Below, one piece after another: positions 38,030 to 38,326 of a stretch of DNA of 38,326 bases (its first letter is position 1; the number at the start of each line of letters is the position of its first letter). A program made the translations under genes and the position numbers. The notes under the pieces were generated by a model. That model was not told where the DNA came from and searched no databases. It saw only the letters and a list, made by a program, of their open reading frames with translations. Origin of the DNA: Lachnospiraceae bacterium MD308 (GTDB lineage Bacteria > Bacillota > Clostridia > Lachnospirales > Lachnospiraceae); NCBI GenBank assembly GCA_010206225.2, contig VIQU02000037.1:1-38326 (forward strand), written 5' to 3'.

Positions 38030-38326
38030 GGTAGTGTAAATTAATTTGTGTTTTTGGAAGAAAATGGCTCCTTTTTGGTAAGAATTAAGATATGACAATT
38101 CTTATAGTAAAGGAGTGTTTTTATGGCAGTTGCAAAGGAGCAGATCCGACAGATTATTTCACAAAACAACATTAACAGCGTATCAGATGTTTATTCTCTT
38201 CTCAAAGAGAGTTTCAAAGACATCCTTCAGGAGCTTATGGAAGCAGAACTGGATGCTACCCTTGGTTACGAGAAAAATCAAAAGGGTGGCTTGCTGACAG
38301 ATAACAAACGGAACGGCCATTCCCCT
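38030..38326 (+). mobile_element. IS256-family insertion sequence, left end (continues beyond the window)
   Basis: The sequence GGTAGTGTAAATTAATTTGTG resembles the terminal inverted repeat of IS256-type elements, and the transposase starts 93 bp inside it. A small hairpin (AAGAATT and AATTCTT, about 38080-38105) lies ahead of the ribosome site. The exact left boundary and target duplication cannot be fixed without the other end. Confidence 0.6.
38123..38326 (+). CDS. IS256-family (mutator-type) transposase, N-terminal part
   Basis: ATG 38123 follows AAAGGAGTGTTTT and encodes MAVAKEQIRQIISQNNINSV, SLLKESFKDILQELMEAELD, ATLGYEKNQKGGLLTDNKRN, GHSP, the characteristic N-terminus of IS256-type transposases (ELMEAELDxxLGYEK). 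The frame is open to the window edge; the DDE catalytic domain lies outside. It appears intact so far. Confidence 0.88.
   Translation, partial: MAVAKEQIRQIISQNNINSVSDVYSLLKESFKDILQELMEAELDATLGYEKNQKGGLLTDNKRNGHSP

Noticed and set aside
1-38326. tRNA, rRNA or riboswitch genes
   Set aside because: I looked for tRNA-like cloverleaf arms, rRNA-like conserved stretches and common riboswitch motifs before the metabolic genes and saw none that I could support.

Overview
The window looks like a chromosomal stretch from a gut-type Clostridia, most probably Lachnospiraceae. The grounds are low-to-moderate GC, strong AAGGAGG-type ribosome sites, many TTG starts, rubrerythrin, a PPi-type phosphofructokinase, two carbohydrate ABC operons with intracellular glycosidases, and several protein families I associate with that family (TnpV, DUF4869, PD-(D/E)XK nuclease transposase). 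I cannot name the species.

Layout. (a) 1-4.6 kb: a truncated membrane protein and a minus-strand operon of three tandem paralogous exported or lipid-anchored proteins. Two tandem promoters drive it, each overlapped by a BlaI/MecI-like operator. (b) 4.8-8.6 kb: a regulator/membrane protein/lipoprotein operon whose XRE gene has an in-frame TGA at the conserved Trp, then a cupin-XRE regulator with an MBL hydrolase, then an HxlR regulator with a PEBP-family protein. (c) 8.8-13.8 kb: a scarred region with a MATE pump, a flavodoxin cut short, an aldo/keto reductase with an abnormal N-terminus, conjugative-element debris (frameshifted zinc-ribbon gene, two TnpV pieces), an intact ribbon-helix-helix gene and a subtilisin-like protease lacking its catalytic Ser. 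(d) Rubrerythrin at 13.9-14.5 kb.

(e) 14.6-20.5 kb: a LacI-controlled beta-fructoside locus (binding protein, two permeases, GH32) with paired operators at both ends of the divergent control region. (f) 20.5-29.9 kb: an AraC-controlled glycoside locus (binding protein, two permeases, GH4, Gfo/Idh/MocA oxidoreductase, medium-chain dehydrogenase, with a GH2 enzyme on the other side of araC). Neither locus has its own ABC ATPase, so a shared MsmX-type ATPase encoded elsewhere is likely. (g) GT2 glycosyltransferase and PPi-phosphofructokinase, divergent, at 29.9-32.3 kb.

(h) 32.4-36.9 kb: a graveyard of mobile and accessory genes. It holds remnants of a tyrosine integrase fused to an AAA ATPase tail, an intact small module (XRE regulator, 46-aa and 70-aa small proteins, 138-aa protein), a decayed DUF4869 plus P-loop ATPase pair, a broken nuclease-type transposase, and an 85-bp hairpin repeat present twice. 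(i) 36.9-38.0 kb: an intact protein fusing a response-regulator receiver to a small-alarmone-synthetase domain, the most unusual gene here. (j) The left end of an IS256-family insertion sequence runs off the right edge.

Functional assignments rest on motifs and family resemblance read by eye; no searches were run.
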